Assembly: GCA_937958265.1 (NCBI GenBank)
Contig: CALGNX010000027.1
Span: 1 to 55,431 of the forward strand
Length of the DNA: 55,431 nt
Direction: 5' to 3'
DNA from: an uncultured Algibacter sp.
Lineage (GTDB): Bacteria > Bacteroidota > Bacteroidia > Flavobacteriales > Flavobacteriaceae
The notes under the pieces were generated by a model, which was not told where the DNA came from, made no database searches, and saw only the letters and a list, made by a program, of their open reading frames with translations. The position numbers were made by a program, and so were the translations under genes. The number at the start of each line of letters is the position of its first letter. The first letter of the stretch is position 1. This document shows positions 8,085 through 17,604 of this stretch, piece after piece.

Positions 8085-10709
8085 ATGGCAAATAAAAATC
8101 CGGAGACAGACCGCTTAGCAGTTTTAAATAATTTTAAAAACTGGAAAAAATGGGGTCCATATTTAGCCGAAAGACAATGGGGTACCGTAAGGGAAGATTA
8201 TAGTACTTACGGTCACTCATGGGACTTTGTAACCCACGAAATGGGACGAAGCAACGCCTATAGATGGGGCGAGGAAGGCATAGGAGGATTTTGCGATGCT
8301 AGAGAAATACTGTGCATGGCACCTGCATTTTGGAATGGGAAAGATACTATTTTAAAAGAACGCCTTTTTGGACTAACAAATAACCAAGGCAACCATGGTG
8401 AAGATGTTAAAGAGCTTTATTTTCATCAAGTATCAACTCCAACACATACCTACAACAAATATTTATATAAATACCCACATAATAAATTTCCTTATAGCGA
8501 TTTAGTAAACGAAAACAAAAAAAGAAATAGAGCTGAACCTGAATACGAAATATTAGATACTGGCTGCTTTAAAGACAATGCTTATTTTGACTGTTTTATT
8601 GAATATGCTAAAGCCGATATTGATGATATATTGATGCAGGTTACCATAGTAAATAGAGGATCTAAAGCAGCAGATATACACGTACTACCACACGTATGGT
8701 TTAGAAACTTCTGGAAACACAACAAGAAACATAACAGACCCGCCATAACAAGTTTAGATACCAACAGCGCCATATCTAGTTCGCCTAGAAATGGCACCTA
8801 CTACATTTATAACGAAAACGGAAAACAATTATATTGCGATAACGAAACCAACAATTACAAAATACATAACACAGAAAATGAAGTGCCATACGTTAAAGAC
8901 GGTATACATGAGCATGTTGTAAACCAAAACAATACGGTAAACCCAAAAAATGAGGGTTCAAAAATGGCCATTTGGCATAAATTTAACCTAGGTCCTGGTG
9001 AAGAAAAAAGTGTAAAAATTCGCTTAAGTAAAGCGCCTTTAGAAACCCCTTGGAAAGATTTTGATAGCATTTTTAATGAAAGAAAAAAAGAATGCGAAAC
9101 CTTTTACAGTGACATAATAAAAAAAGATATTGCAGAAGCCCACCAAGAGCTTGCAAGAAAAGCTTTTTCAGGCTTATTATGGACTAAACAATTCTACTAT
9201 TACGATGTCCATAAATGGCTGTTTGGCGGACCTGGCGAAAACAAACCTTACCGGATCGATAAAAGAAATTATAACTGGCAACATCTTAACAACAGGCATA
9301 TAATATCCATGCCCGACAAATGGGAATACCCGTGGTACGCAGCTTGGGATTTAGCCTTTCACATGGCTTCCTTTGTTGAAATAGACCCTTATTTTGCAAA
9401 AGAACAATTATTATTAGTTTTACAAGAAAATTACATGCACCCTAACGGGCAAATTCCAGCTTACGAGTGGAATTTTAGCGATGTAAACCCCCCCGTACAT
9501 TCCTATGCCGTTTGGAAAGTTTATGAAAAAGATAAAGAAAAGACAGGTAAAGGGGATATCCCATATCTAGAAAAAGCATTTCAAAAATTACTCATAAATT
9601 ATACCTGGTGGGTAAATCAAAAAGACAAAAGTGGCACAAGCCTTTTTGAAGGCGGCTTTTTAGGCTTAGATAATATTGGCGTTTTTGATAGAAACCACAT
9701 GCCAGAGGGCATTACAAAGATGCAGCAAGCAGATGCCACAAGTTGGATGGCCATGTTTTCTATAAACATGTTACGCATGTCTTTGGAGCTTGCCGAAACA
9801 AATAAAATTTACGAAGAATCTGCAGCTAATTTTTTCAGACACTTTTTAAATATTGCATGGGCGATGCATCATATTGGCAAAAAAAACATTTCGCTTTGGG
9901 ATGATGATGACAATTTTTATTATGATGTGGTTGAATTATCCAACGGTAATACAGAGCGATTAAAAGTCCGCTCTTTAGTAGGCGTAATACCCATGTTTGC
10001 TGTAGAGATTATCAATCAAGATTTATTTAAAAATTTAAAAGAATTTAAAAGGCGTACAAATAATATTATTAAAACACGACCCGATCTAGCTTCATTGATT
10101 TCCAGCTTAGAAAAAACCAATAACAACGGGAACTACATGTTTTCTATTATGCGTGGTTTTAGGCTAGATCACTTACTAAAACGATTATTAGACGAAGACG
10201 AATTCCTTTCCGATTACGGTATTCGATCACTCTCAAAATACCATGAAAAACACCCTTTTGTTTTTAACCATAACGGACTGCACCAAATTCAATACGAGCC
10301 AGGCGAAAGTCAATCCAATATGTTTGGCGGAAACTCTAATTGGCGCGGCCCTATTTGGATGCCATTAAATTACATGATCATACAATCTTTGCGTAAATAC
10401 TATATGTTTTATGGCGACAAGTACACGTATGAATTCCCTACAGGATCTAAAAACAGACTTAATTTAAAGCAAATCGCTAATGAACTAACCAAAAGGCTTA
10501 CTAAACTTTTTGAAGCTAACACCACTGGCAAATACCAATACCATACAGACGATGCCGAGAAGTTTTTCACTACAGACGAGCACGCGAAGAAGGAACACTT
10601 TTTCTATGAATTTTTCGATGGCGATAACGGTCGTGGACTAGGTGCTTCTCACCAAACCGGATGGACTGCTTTAATTGCAAACTTAATAATAGAAATGGAC
10701 AAAGATTAA
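8085..10709 (+). CDS. GH63-like glucosidase (MGH1-type glycoside hydrolase)
   Basis: A large (874-residue) probable (alpha/alpha)6-barrel glycosidase of the GH63/MGH1-like group, which releases glucose or related sugars from oligosaccharides or glucosyl conjugates. Family-like segments are EDYSTYGHSWDFVTHEMGRS and RWGEEGIGGFCDAREI at the N-terminus, the beta-rich insertion up to about 340, PWYAAWDLAFHMASF near 423, GGNSNWRGPIWMPLNYM near 750 and RGLGASHQTGWTALIAN at the C-terminus. No signal peptide is visible, so it is likely cytoplasmic. It stands alone, not in a polysaccharide utilisation locus. Family assignment is firm; the exact substrate is not known. Confidence 0.85.
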   Translation: MANKNPETDRLAVLNNFKNWKKWGPYLAERQWGTVREDYSTYGHSWDFVTHEMGRSNAYRWGEEGIGGFCDAREILCMAPAFWNGKDTILKERLFGLTNNQGNHGEDVKELYFHQVSTPTHTYNKYLYKYPHNKFPYSDLVNENKKRNRAEPEYEILDTGCFKDNAYFDCFIEYAKADIDDILMQVTIVNRGSKAADIHVLPHVWFRNFWKHNKKHNRPAITSLDTNSAISSSPRNGTYYIYNENGKQLYCDNETNNYKIHNTENEVPYVKDGIHEHVVNQNNTVNPKNEGSKMAIWHKFNLGPGEEKSVKIRLSKAPLETPWKDFDSIFNERKKECETFYSDIIKKDIAEAHQELARKAFSGLLWTKQFYYYDVHKWLFGGPGENKPYRIDKRNYNWQHLNNRHIISMPDKWEYPWYAAWDLAFHMASFVEIDPYFAKEQLLLVLQENYMHPNGQIPAYEWNFSDVNPPVHSYAVWKVYEKDKEKTGKGDIPYLEKAFQKLLINYTWWVNQKDKSGTSLFEGGFLGLDNIGVFDRNHMPEGITKMQQADATSWMAMFSINMLRMSLELAETNKIYEESAANFFRHFLNIAWAMHHIGKKNISLWDDDDNFYYDVVELSNGNTERLKVRSLVGVIPMFAVEIINQDLFKNLKEFKRRTNNIIKTRPDLASLISSLEKTNNNGNYMFSIMRGFRLDHLLKRLLDEDEFLSDYGIRSLSKYHEKHPFVFNHNGLHQIQYEPGESQSNMFGGNSNWRGPIWMPLNYMIIQSLRKYYMFYGDKYTYEFPTGSKNRLNLKQIANELTKRLTKLFEANTTGKYQYHTDDAEKFFTTDEHAKKEHFFYEFFDGDNGRGLGASHQTGWTALIANLIIEMDKD

Positions 10710-10949
10710 GCCTTCTAATCTTAATTAATAAAAAGCACCCCAATAGTAAATTTTGTAAACAAGTTATGCCACATTAAAATAGACATAGCGGTAAAAAATG
10801 GACTGATCATCAAAAATCGGGAAATGTGAAAGTTGAAACCGAAGTAAAATAAAAAGCAAACTGAGTTACGAAAATCAAAAAAGTAGAAACAAACTAATTA
10901 ATCTTGGAAAAAATCAATAAAAATATATTTCTCGATAAAAATTAAAATC

Positions 10950-11481
10950 ATGAAACACATTTTAAAATTAACATTTTCAATATTATTAACACTTTCATTC
11001 ATTACATCCTGTACTCTGATGACTTAAGTACAAATGGCGCATTAACGGAATCCCAAAAATTAGAACAATTTGCTAAATCAACTTCAGATTTTATTTCCTT
11101 TAATAGTAATTTTGAAAATTATTCTAAAAATCTCAATTGGAATACTGCTTTTAAATTTCTAAAAGAAGAAACAGGTTCTTGGGTTATCCAAATTGAAAAC
11201 AAAGAGAAAAAAGGTAATTTATTTTTAATGAGTAATGGAATTTTTTTTTACCAAGATTTATCAAATATTAAAACGGAAATTATAAATTATTCATAAATTC
11301 TAAAGAAATCATGAGAATTGATATGCTGAATGGTTCTGTAAAAGAAACTAATCTAATGGCTAAAGCCAGTGAACCTTGTTCTATGGACTATGGGGCAGGT
11401 TGTGCTGCTATGGGAATTTTAGTAGGTGGAGGACCTGAAGAATTGATAAAATTTGGAGCATGTATGTTAACCTGTGATTAA
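10950..11481 (+). pseudogene. Frameshifted lipoprotein gene with a Cys-rich C-terminus
   Basis: Three consecutive reading frames make one protein if two single bases are restored. Frame one (10950-11027) encodes a lipoprotein signal peptide ending LSFITSC and stops early. A missing T near 11015 would continue it into DDLSTNGALTESQKLEQF (frame two, to 11296). A missing A near 11270 would join that to NGNYKLFINSKEIMRIDM (frame three), which ends with four cysteines in EPCSMDYGAGC and FGACMLTCD. The repaired product would be roughly 175 residues, exported and lipid-anchored. The function is unknown. Two separate indels argue for a true pseudogene, but sequencing errors cannot be excluded. The Cys-rich tail recalls the lipoprotein at 44369. 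Confidence 0.7.
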
Positions 11482-11485
11482 TATC

Positions 11486-11650
11486 ATGAAAAAAACGTTA
11501 AATAAACTACGAATTGCTGCCCTTATGCTATCTTTATGCTTTGCGTTAACAAATCTTTTTTTTGCAAATACCGCGTATAAAGAAATTCTAAATAGTATAA
11601 TTTTTATTTTATTATTTTTTGTTATATTCATTGAATATTATAGAAAATAA
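11486..11650 (+). CDS. Small membrane protein, 54 residues, two predicted helices
   Basis: The frame starts with ATG five bases after the broken lipoprotein gene. It encodes a Lys/Arg start (MKKTLNKLR), a first hydrophobic segment (about 10-30), a polar turn NTAYKEI and a second hydrophobic helix (about 35-50) ending EYYRK. The pattern is a two-helix hairpin with a positive N-terminus in the cytoplasm. I do not recognise the family. Tight spacing suggests it was cotranscribed with the lipoprotein gene, perhaps as an accessory membrane partner. Too short for strong statistical support; the strand, spacing and hydrophobic pattern carry the call. Confidence 0.5.
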   Translation: MKKTLNKLRIAALMLSLCFALTNLFFANTAYKEILNSIIFILLFFVIFIEYYRK

Positions 11651-11672
11651 CGCAACAAAACACGGTATATAA

Positions 11673-11724
11673 AAAAATAGCAGTTAAGTGCAAACTATAA
11701 AGCTTGTGTATTTCTGCTATTTTT
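11673..11724. terminator. Hairpin after the small membrane protein gene
   Basis: An 11-bp perfect stem (aaaaatagcag with ctgctattttt) and a 30-base loop start 23 bases after the stop codon. The 3' arm ends in T5, so it can act as a terminator on the plus strand. Confidence 0.5.
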
Positions 11725-11813
11725 ACTCTTAAACTAAAAGTAATAGCATTTTCATTCTGCTACTTTTCATATACCCAACCGATAGTATTGGGGTGTTTTA
11801 TACAACAAAACTA

Positions 11814-12953
11814 TTACACAAACAAAACATCTAAAAGCCAGAGATAATCGCTTCTATTTTGCACAAAATCTCTGTTAGAAACATCTATAATCTTCACCTG
11901 CATTTCCGTTTGTGTTTTTAAAAAATTTAAATAACCAGCGTTAATTTCATCTAAGTAATCATTAGTAATATTTTGCTCGAAGTCGCGTCCTCGTTTTTTT
12001 ATATTTTCTTGCAAACGCGCTGTGTTTTGGTATAAATAAACAAATAGATCTGGCTTAACGACATCTTTAAACAAAATATCGAAAAACTTTTGATACAAAT
12101 TAACCTCATCATCATTTAAAGTTATTCTCGAAAAAACTAAAGATTTTACAACATCATAATCACAAACTATAAAATCTGTTAACACATCTAATTGTCCTAA
12201 ATCGTCTGAGATTTGTTTGTAACGATCGGCTAGAAAAGACATCTCTAAAGTAAAAGCATGACGTTTAGTATCTTCATAAAATTTAGGTAAAAATGGATTT
12301 TCAGCAAACTGCTCTAAAATTAATTTCGCATTAAAATCTTGTGATATTTTAGTTGCTAAACTTGTTTTTCCTGCACCAATATTTCCTTCAACAGCAATAT
12401 AATTATACTTAGCAAAATCATAAACCACACAAGGGTTGATCAATACCCCATTAAAAGCTTCCAAAATTGAATTATCGCTACATTCCGCTAACAAAAGTGC
12501 AACATCTTTATTTAGTTTTGGGTGTTTAATATGCGGTGCTACATCATTTAAAGGCAATAATACAAACTTACGTTTATGCATTTCTGGGTGTGGCACTTGT
12601 AATGTTTCCGTATTAATTGTGTTATTATCCACAAAAATAACATCCAAATCTATCACTCTTGCTTCGTATGTATGTAACAAGGTTCGTGTTCTGCCTAAAG
12701 CAGTTTCAATAGCTAATAACTCATCCAACACAACTTGAGGTTCCAAAGCACTTTCTAATACCAAACAACAATTTAAAAAGTCTTCTATAGGCACTTTTGT
12801 ATTAAAACCTAAAGCTGGTGATATATAAATTGAAGAAATTAATTTTATCGCGCCAATGCGTTTATAAATAGCATCAACAGCATTTTGGAGGTTTATAAAC
12901 CTATAACCTTTATTACTTCCTAAAGCGATATAATATGTTTTTAATTTCATCAT
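11814..12953 (-). CDS. folK: Fusion: 6-hydroxymethylpterin pyrophosphokinase (FolK) plus deoxynucleoside kinase
   Basis: A two-domain enzyme of 379 residues. Residues 1-165 are FolK, which transfers pyrophosphate from ATP to 6-hydroxymethyl-dihydropterin in folate synthesis. They show YYIALGSNKG, ALGRTRTLLHTYEARVIDLD and VPHPEMHKRKFVLLPL. Residues 185-379 are a deoxynucleoside kinase of the dCK/dGK fold, with the P-loop EGNIGAGKT at 189-197, a FLADRYKQ segment and a C-terminal ARLQENIKKRGRDFE lid-like region. The join falls in a short linker without a stop. The kinase salvages deoxynucleosides, so one protein links folate synthesis with dNTP salvage. I recall this fusion as recurrent in Bacteroidota. 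The gene is divergent from the queuosine transporter gene. Confidence 0.9.
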   Translation of the reverse strand: MMKLKTYYIALGSNKGYRFINLQNAVDAIYKRIGAIKLISSIYISPALGFNTKVPIEDFLNCCLVLESALEPQVVLDELLAIETALGRTRTLLHTYEARVIDLDVIFVDNNTINTETLQVPHPEMHKRKFVLLPLNDVAPHIKHPKLNKDVALLLAECSDNSILEAFNGVLINPCVVYDFAKYNYIAVEGNIGAGKTSLATKISQDFNAKLILEQFAENPFLPKFYEDTKRHAFTLEMSFLADRYKQISDDLGQLDVLTDFIVCDYDVVKSLVFSRITLNDDEVNLYQKFFDILFKDVVKPDLFVYLYQNTARLQENIKKRGRDFEQNITNDYLDEINAGYLNFLKTQTEMQVKIIDVSNRDFVQNRSDYLWLLDVLFV

Positions 12954-13023
12954 AATAAAGCAAAATAACTAAAACAATTTTTATTACTTTATATTTACAG
13001 AACGTATTTATTCACAATCGTAA

Positions 13024-13728
13024 ATGACTTTAAGAGACAAATTTGCAGCGCAACGTATTTACTTTCTTTTAGCCGCATTATTTATTACATCCTTAGTAGT
13101 TTCAAACCTTATTTTTCAAAAATTCTTTTACTGGCACCCCTTTAACATTACGCTTTTTGGAAGCAAACTTTTTGAAATTTCAGTTGGTATACTACCCTAC
13201 CCGATTACATTTTTAATAACAGATTTAATAAGCGAAATTTATGGCAAAAAACGCGCTAATGATGTTGTTGTTTTTGGCATTTTCGCCTCCCTTTTTTCGC
13301 TTTTAATTATTTATATAGCAAATGTAGTACCAGCAACCTCATGGTCTTACGTGAACAACAAAACATTTACAACCGTTTTTGGAAACTCACTAATCGCAGT
13401 TTTTTCTAGCATGCTCACTTATTTATGCGCACAGTTTGTAGATATTCAAATTTATCATTTTTGGAAAAAACGAACTAAAGGCAAACACCTATGGCTTCGA
13501 AACAATTTCTCAACCTGGTTTTCGCAATTTACAGATACGCTTACCATTCTACTCTTATTATGTTTTTTTGGTATTGTAGAATGGGTAAATTTTAAAGGTC
13601 TTTTAATTAGCGGGTTTTTATTTAAAGTTTTAATTGCTTTTATAGATACACCATTTTTATATCTAGGCGTTTATTTATTTAAAAAACGCTTTAAACTTAA
13701 AGTAAATGAAGAAATCAATTTACTTTAA
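13024..13728 (+). CDS. Queuosine precursor transporter (YhhQ/DUF165 family)
   Basis: Inner membrane protein of 234 residues with about six hydrophobic helices. It resembles the YhhQ family, which imports preQ0/preQ1 for queuosine modification of tRNA. Family-like features are the N-terminal FITSLVVSNLIFQK, LPYPITFLITDLISEIYGKKRA (the conserved YP..DLI.E.YG signature near residues 58-80) and WLRNNFSTWFSQFTDTLTI near 159-177. Start ATG at 13024; it is divergent from folK with a gap of 70 bases, so both promoters must lie there. No other queuosine gene is in the window. Confidence 0.9.
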   Translation: MTLRDKFAAQRIYFLLAALFITSLVVSNLIFQKFFYWHPFNITLFGSKLFEISVGILPYPITFLITDLISEIYGKKRANDVVVFGIFASLFSLLIIYIANVVPATSWSYVNNKTFTTVFGNSLIAVFSSMLTYLCAQFVDIQIYHFWKKRTKGKHLWLRNNFSTWFSQFTDTLTILLLLCFFGIVEWVNFKGLLISGFLFKVLIAFIDTPFLYLGVYLFKKRFKLKVNEEINLL

Positions 13729-13886
13729 GTAACTTACAATTTTTAATATATTAAGCCTATGCACAACACTATAGCGCTAACAAATGCGTTAAAATTTTAT
13801 GCACTTAGGTTAATAGTATATCAAATTTTTTATTTACTTAGCTTACCATATAACATTACGCGTATATTTCTTTAAACCGTTTACTC

Positions 13887-16553
13887 ATGAAAAAAGTTTT
13901 TAAAATTATTGGAATAACCTTGCTAATCATATTAGCGCTTTTAATTGCTATTCCGTTTGCTTTCCAAGGTCAAATTAAAGACATGGTAAAAGGCTTTATA
14001 AATCAAAACCTAAATGCCAAAGTTGCATTTTCAGATGTTTCATTAAGCCTTATTCGAAGCTTCCCGCAAGCACATGTGAGTATAAATGATTTGGTTATTA
14101 CAAATTTTGAACCGTTTAAGGACGAAACCTTGGCTACTGCTCAGGAAATTTCGTTTACCATGAATATTAACGAGTTATTTAAAACAGCATCTACAGACCC
14201 TATTATGGTTAACTCCATTTATGTTAACGAGGCGCTAATAAATATAAAAACAGACAAACTAGGAAATAGCAACTACAACATAACAAAAGAGACTACAACA
14301 AGTACACCTACAAAAAACGAAACCAGTAGTTTTGCTTTTAGTATTGAAGATTACCAAATAAAAAATAGTGCTTTTTCTTTTATTGATGAAGCTACAACGC
14401 TAGCCGTACAAATTACAGAACTTAACCACGAAGGCCATGGCACATTTTCCGCCGAAACTTCGCAATTAGATACTAACACAGAAGCTAACATTACCTTTGC
14501 AATGGATAGCACTAAATATTTATCCAGCATCCCTATAAAACTAGATGCCTTAATCGATTTAGATTTAGCAGCGAGTAAGTACACCTTTAAAAACAACAAA
14601 GTTTTTATTAACAATTTACCATTAGAATTTCAAGGCTACGTACAATTACTTGAAAATGGACAACAAATGGACATGACTTTTGAAAGCCCTGGATCGGATT
14701 TCAAAAATTTCTTAGCCGTTATCCCTAAAGCATATTCAAAAGACATAGCCAATGTTAAAACCTCGGGGAATTTTAAAATAAAAGGTATGGTAAAAGGTTT
14801 AAACTCCGATACTACAATACCAAAATTAGATGTTAGTATAACCTCCAATAATGCCTATTTTAAATATCCCGACTTACCTAAAGCAGTAGAAGATATAGTA
14901 ATAGATACCCAAATAAAAAATACAACCGGAAATTTAGACGATACCTATGTGGACATAAAAACACTAAATTTTAAAATTGATAACGATGTTTTTAACTCTT
15001 CTGCTTCCATAAAAAACCTAACAAAAAACATGCTAGTAAACGCTAATTTTAATGGTGTTATAAACTTAGCTAATATTACAAAAGCATACCCTATAGAACT
15101 AGAGAACACCCTTACTGGTATTTTAAAAGCAAAGCTTAATACTAGTTTTGATATGGATGCTATTGAAACTAATGCCTACCAGCGCATAAAAAATAACGGC
15201 TCTGCAAGTATAAGCGATTTTGTTTTCACATCAAACGAACTTGCAAACCCCTTCCATATTACAAACGCCAACATAAGTTTTAACCCAGGTACTGTAACCC
15301 TAGATAATTTTAATGCCAAAACAGGAGCTAGCGACATAGAAGCCTCAGGAACTATTAATAATTTGCTAGGCTTTTTATTAAGCGACAACACACTAAAAGG
15401 TAACTTTAATGTAAACTCCAACCTTTTTAAATTAAGCGATTTCATGTCTGAAAGCACTACAGAAACCGCTTCTACAGAAACAGCAAAAACCACTAACACT
15501 GAAGCGCTAAAAATCCCAGCCTTTCTAGACTGTACTATAAATGCCATTGCTAAAACCGTTGTTTATGATAATTTAAACCTTAACAACATGACAGGAACAC
15601 TCTTTATAAAAGACCAGCAAGCAAGGCTACAAAACCTAACCTCTAATATTTTTAACGGCGCACTTAGCGTATCTGGAAATGTTTCTACTAAAGCAAAAAC
15701 ACCAACATTTAATTTAAATTTAAATGCTAAGAATTTTGATATTTCCGAATCTTTTAAAAGTTTAGAACTCCTTCAAAATATTGCTCCAATAGCCAAAGTA
15801 ATACAGGGTAAAATAAATACAACACTAAACTTAACTGGCGCTTTAGATAATGAATTCTCACCTATTATGAATTCTATTTCGGGAGATGCTCTAGCAGAAT
15901 TACTAGACTCGCAGGTTAAAACTAAAGATGGTCTTTTAAGCAAACTAGAAGGCTCTTTAAGCTTTATAGATTTTAGCAAACTAAACTTAAAAGATTTAAA
16001 AACCAAACTAACATTTGCAGATGGTAAAGTAAATGTAAAACCCTTCGATTTAACATATAATGATATTGCTGTTACCGTTGCCGGATCGCACGCATTCGAT
16101 CAATCTATGGATTACGACGCCATTTTTAACGTACCAGCCAAATATTTGGGTAGTGAAGTAAATAGACTCATAGGCCAAATAAACGACACTAACGTTAATA
16201 GCATGACTGTACCCATTACTGCAAATATTGGCGGAAATTTCGCAAACCCTAGCGTTAAAACAAACTTAACAAGCGGTGTAACTAGCCTAACTAAACAGCT
16301 AGTTGAAATTCAAAAACAAAAATTACTAAATCAAGGCAAAGACAAAGTTAAAAACTTAATTAGCAATGCCATAGGTGGCAATAAAACAAATACCAAACCT
16401 GGGGAGCAAACACAAAACAATACCGTAAAAGATGTACTTGGTGGTATTATTAAAAATAACACAGCCACAGATACCACCAAAGCACCAACAAAAACGACTA
16501 AAAAAGTAATAAAAAATGTTTTAGGAGGACTTTTAGGTGGTAAAAAAAAGTAA
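13887..16553 (+). CDS. AsmA-like envelope protein
   Basis: An 888-residue member of the AsmA/TamB-like group, thought to bridge the periplasm and move lipids or aid outer membrane assembly. One N-terminal membrane segment (about residues 5-27) is followed by a long, beta-rich periplasmic region with repeated hydrophobic strands. Typical AsmA words are FINQNLNAKVAFSDVSLSLI near the start, and the C-terminal AsmA region around KTKDGLLSKLEGSLSFIDF and INDTNVNSMTVPITANIGG. The tail is low complexity (Thr/Lys/Asn-rich with GGLLGGKKK). No neighbour shares its strand closely, so it is probably monocistronic. Confidence 0.85.
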   Translation: MKKVFKIIGITLLIILALLIAIPFAFQGQIKDMVKGFINQNLNAKVAFSDVSLSLIRSFPQAHVSINDLVITNFEPFKDETLATAQEISFTMNINELFKTASTDPIMVNSIYVNEALINIKTDKLGNSNYNITKETTTSTPTKNETSSFAFSIEDYQIKNSAFSFIDEATTLAVQITELNHEGHGTFSAETSQLDTNTEANITFAMDSTKYLSSIPIKLDALIDLDLAASKYTFKNNKVFINNLPLEFQGYVQLLENGQQMDMTFESPGSDFKNFLAVIPKAYSKDIANVKTSGNFKIKGMVKGLNSDTTIPKLDVSITSNNAYFKYPDLPKAVEDIVIDTQIKNTTGNLDDTYVDIKTLNFKIDNDVFNSSASIKNLTKNMLVNANFNGVINLANITKAYPIELENTLTGILKAKLNTSFDMDAIETNAYQRIKNNGSASISDFVFTSNELANPFHITNANISFNPGTVTLDNFNAKTGASDIEASGTINNLLGFLLSDNTLKGNFNVNSNLFKLSDFMSESTTETASTETAKTTNTEALKIPAFLDCTINAIAKTVVYDNLNLNNMTGTLFIKDQQARLQNLTSNIFNGALSVSGNVSTKAKTPTFNLNLNAKNFDISESFKSLELLQNIAPIAKVIQGKINTTLNLTGALDNEFSPIMNSISGDALAELLDSQVKTKDGLLSKLEGSLSFIDFSKLNLKDLKTKLTFADGKVNVKPFDLTYNDIAVTVAGSHAFDQSMDYDAIFNVPAKYLGSEVNRLIGQINDTNVNSMTVPITANIGGNFANPSVKTNLTSGVTSLTKQLVEIQKQKLLNQGKDKVKNLISNAIGGNKTNTKPGEQTQNNTVKDVLGGIIKNNTATDTTKAPTKTTKKVIKNVLGGLLGGKKK

Positions 16554-16620
16554 TAATACAGTAGTTCGTTTATTTTAAAACTACAGATATTATTATGTTA
16601 CCACCAATTAAAACCCAACG

Positions 16621-17604
16621 ATGAAAATAACGTTTTTTGTAGTTATTTTAATTTTTTCAGTTATAGTCAAAATACTTGCTGAAAAAAATAAACAAAAATC
16701 CGATTCTAATAGAAAAAGAATGGAACAAAAAGCTATTAAAGTAGAATATGACAAGCAGATTGGTATAATTAACTCAAAAGAAAAAATAGAAATATTTTTC
16801 AATCAATTTAATTTAGCAAAACATTGGAATAATTTCGAACCTAAAATAAAGAGTGAGATAAATATAGAAACATTTGAAAACAGCAATATTGAATTAGGAA
16901 AATCAAAATTTGGAGGAGTGCCTGACTTACCTAAAAATGTAGAGTGGTTTAAAGAAAAAAATGGAAAGTCATTATCTTTTATTGCTCAATTAAATTTGAG
17001 CGAAATTAAAAATTTGGAAAGTTCTATAAGTTTACCAAAAAAAGGTATTATTTATTTTTTTTATTCTTCAGAGCAAGAATCTTGGGGCTCAGATTATAAT
17101 GACAAAGATAAAATCAAAGTATATTATTCAAATGACTTGAATAATCTTGAAAAAAAACAAATTCCATCAGATTTTAGTGAATTTGGAATTTATAAGTCCT
17201 GTGAATTAACTTTTTCAAATTCATACAGCTTACCAAGTGGGGATAATGATTTTGTTTCAAAAGAATTAAATCGGGAGGAAAAAGATATATATGACCTTAT
17301 AACTTATCCTCAAGTTAACCATAAAATTTTTGGATATTCTAATAATATTCAAGGGGCAATGGAGCAAGAATGTGAATTAGTATCTAAAGGACTTCATTAT
17401 GAAGACTACAGAGCTTTTGATTCTCAAAAAAAAGAGGAATTCGAAAGAAAAGAAAAAGAGTGGAAACTTCTTTTACAAATTGATTCAGATAACAAAACAG
17501 AAATGATGTGGGGAGATTCTGGAAGATTATATTTTTGGATTAAACAGAAAGATTTAGAAAATTTAGATTTTGACAAAGCTTGGTTTATTTTACAATGCTA
17601 TTAA
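16621..17604 (+). CDS. DUF1963 (YwqG-like) protein with an N-terminal membrane anchor
   Basis: A 327-residue protein with a hydrophobic N-terminal helix (about 3-20), a charged linker and a C-terminal YwqG/DUF1963 domain. The domain is recognised by GKSKFGGVPDLPKNVEWF, LSFIAQLNLSEI, KGIIYFFYSSEQ, MMWGDSGRLYFWIKQKDL and the acidic C-terminal FDKAWFILQCY. The family has no settled function and is frequent among accessory genes and antitoxin-like or immunity-like loci. No toxin or partner lies beside it. Its stop codon is followed by a taacaccgtata motif also seen behind the gene at 11486. Confidence 0.8.
   Translation: MKITFFVVILIFSVIVKILAEKNKQKSDSNRKRMEQKAIKVEYDKQIGIINSKEKIEIFFNQFNLAKHWNNFEPKIKSEINIETFENSNIELGKSKFGGVPDLPKNVEWFKEKNGKSLSFIAQLNLSEIKNLESSISLPKKGIIYFFYSSEQESWGSDYNDKDKIKVYYSNDLNNLEKKQIPSDFSEFGIYKSCELTFSNSYSLPSGDNDFVSKELNREEKDIYDLITYPQVNHKIFGYSNNIQGAMEQECELVSKGLHYEDYRAFDSQKKEEFERKEKEWKLLLQIDSDNKTEMMWGDSGRLYFWIKQKDLENLDFDKAWFILQCY

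Noticed and set aside
11651-11724. Integron attC-like site after the small membrane gene
   Set aside because: The hairpin is better explained as a terminator, and no conserved attC core pair or integrase was seen.
15176-16006. Minus-strand frames inside the AsmA-like gene
   Set aside because: Shadows of a real gene; no start signals or family features.
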